From: Ptiloglossa arizonensis
Taxonomy: Eukaryota; Arthropoda; Insecta; Hymenoptera; Colletidae
Assembly: GCF_051014685.1 (NCBI RefSeq)
Contig: NW_027478439.1
Coordinates: 124,001 to 188,000 of the forward strand
Direction of reading: 5' to 3'
DNA length: 64,000 nucleotides
In this document: piece by piece, positions 62,960-64,000 of the stretch
How positions within the stretch are numbered: position 1 is the stretch's first letter
Layout: the number at the start of each line of letters is the position of its first letter
Translations under genes and position numbers: made by a program
The notes under the pieces: model-generated
What the model saw: the letters and a program-made list of their open reading frames with translations, nothing else
Told to the model about the DNA's origin: nothing
Databases searched by the model: none

Positions 62960-64000
62960 ACTTTCAGATGCAATAGGAATTTTTGGCTTTGGTCAATCCG
63001 TTCGCGATATATGGGAGTTTGAAGCTAAGAAATGGTTGGGAAGGCAACAAATTTTGCGCACTTCTACTGCTCCAAACGCTTAACCAGATAGGCCGCGGGA
63101 ATAAATACACATACCGTTGTAATCGGCCGAGTATCTACTTTCAGATGCAAGGGGAATTTTTCGGTTTGGTCAATCCGGTCGCGAGATATGGGAGTTTGAA
63201 GCTAAGAAATGGTTGAGAAGGCTACAAATTTTTCGCACTTCTGCTGCTCCAAACGCTTAACCAGAATGGCCTAGGGAAAAAATACACATACCGTTGTAAT
63301 CGTACGTGTTTCTACTTTCAGACGCAACAGGAATTTTTGGGTTTGGTCAATCCGTTCGCGAGATATGGGAGTTTGAAGCTAAGAAATGGTTGAGGAGACA
63401 ACAAATTTTGCGCACTTCTACTGCTCCAAACGCTTAACCAGAATGGCCGCGGGAAAAAATACACATACCGTTGAAATCGGGCGAGTTTCTACTTTCAGAT
63501 GCAATAGGAATTTTTGGCTTTGGTCAATCCGTTCGCGATATATGGGAGTTTGAAGCTAAGAAATGGTTGGGAAGGCAACAAATTTTGCGTATTTCTGCTG
63601 CTCCAAACGCTTAACCAGAATGGCCTAGGGAAAAAATACACATACCGTTGTAATCGGGAGAGTTTCTACTTTCAGACGCAACAGGAATTTTTGGGTTTGG
63701 TCAATCCGTTCGCGAGATATGGGAGTTTGAAGCTAAGAAATGGTTGAGCAGACAACAAATTTTTCGCACTTCTGCTGCTCCAAACGCTTAACAAGAATGG
63801 CCGCGGGAATAAATACACATACCGTTGTAATCGGTCGAGTATCTACTTTCAGATGCAAGGGGAATTTTTGGGTTTGGTCAATCCGTTCGCGAGATATGGG
63901 AGTTTGAAGCTAAGAAATGGTTGAGAAGGCAACAAATTTTTCGCACTTCTGCTGCTCCAAACGCTTAACCAGAATGGCCTAGGGAAAAAAAACACATACC
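62960..64000. repeat. Near-consensus satellite end segment with 3-monomer repeat
   Basis: The rare pair GGCTTTGGTCAATCC and TTCGCGATATATGG at about 62,983 recurs at 63,514 (531 bp = 3 monomers). The GATGCAAGGGGAATTTTT variant near 63,149 recurs near 63,855, offset about 708 bp (4 monomers), so the copies are offset by one whole monomer within the segment. Monomers here look closer to the consensus than elsewhere. The window ends 126 bases into a monomer, inside the array. Confidence 0.82.

Larger units (their letters stand above)
1..64000. repeat. Satellite DNA array, about 177-bp monomer, 361 full copies
   Basis: The word TGGTCAATCC or a close variant recurs at 1, 178, 355 and so on to 63,875, which gives 361 periods with a net shortfall of about 23 bp against exact 177-bp spacing. 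All copies run in the same direction and none is interrupted by other DNA. Monomers differ by scattered substitutions and rare 1-4 bp deletions, for example A6 to A5 after the GGCCTAGGG site. Tandem satellites of 150-180 bp are typical of eukaryotic centromeres and heterochromatin. The centromeric role here is inferred, because no CENH3 or chromatin data can be read from sequence. Neither array edge is in the window. No gene, transposon, RNA gene, promoter or origin is seen anywhere in it. Confidence 0.98.

Noticed and set aside
1..64000. CRISPR array
   Set aside because: The repeats are 177 bp and abut directly with no unique spacers, no leader and no cas genes. The unit length and purity fit satellite DNA only.
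1..64000. Tandem rRNA, tRNA or snRNA gene cluster
   Set aside because: No rRNA core segments, tRNA cloverleaf or A/B boxes, or snRNA motifs can be found in the 177-bp monomer on either strand.
1..64000. Transposon or retroelement insertions in the array
   Set aside because: The 177-bp phase is kept from end to end with small indels only. No stretch departs from monomer sequence and no terminal repeats or target-site duplications were seen.

Overview
The whole window is one tandem satellite array and I see no gene in it. From base 1 to base 63,874 the sequence reads as 361 consecutive head-to-tail copies of one monomer of about 177 bp, plus a partial copy of 126 bases. The net length drift over 361 copies is only about -23 bp, so the period is very rigid. 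Every monomer has the same orientation. I saw no transposon, inverted segment, unique DNA, tRNA, rRNA or array edge, so the window lies inside a larger array.

This points to a eukaryotic chromosome, most likely centromeric or pericentromeric heterochromatin. That is inferred from the nucleosome-sized monomer, the uninterrupted array and the layered higher-order repeats (HORs), a pattern known from plant and animal centromeres. I do not recognise the monomer as a named satellite and cannot name the species. The monomer is about 43% G+C. It carries 8 CpGs, close to expectation from its base composition. It has a NruI-type TCGCGA at consensus positions 13-18, a variable AvrII/SacII-type site at 104-109, and at 123-139 a motif resembling the mammalian CENP-B box (12 of 17 positions).

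Layout. 1-9.6 kb is a mosaic with short local duplications of 4, 5, 6 and 14 monomers and a 7,964-bp long-range duplication. 9.6-14.0 kb is a 13-mer and its 12-mer derivative (2,298 and 2,122 bp). 13.0-17.7 kb is an 11-mer (1,947 bp). 18.1-20.9 kb is an 8-mer (1,416 bp). 20.9-26.0 kb is a mosaic. 26.0-33.5 kb is a nearly identical 21-mer pair (3,715 bp). 33.7-39.5 kb is a 15-mer (2,655 bp). 39.6-42.0 kb is a displaced copy of 30.7-33.2 kb. 42.0-47.0 kb is a mosaic transition zone. 47.0-51.4 kb is a 10-mer (1,767 bp). 53.8-58.0 kb is a 10-mer/11-mer (1,770 and 1,947 bp). 58.0-60.1 kb is a 5-mer (884 bp). 60.1-64.0 kb is mosaic and then more consensus-like. Monomer subtypes common on the left disappear at about 44.5 kb, and others begin at 47-48 kb, so two homogenisation domains meet near 45-47 kb.

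The many short open reading frames are by-products of a monomer length divisible by three (59 codons). Those I checked open on TTG, they end on recurring monomer stop codons, and they occur on both strands. None is annotated as a gene. Copies of a block often differ by exactly one or three whole monomers, the signature of in-register unequal exchange or gene conversion.
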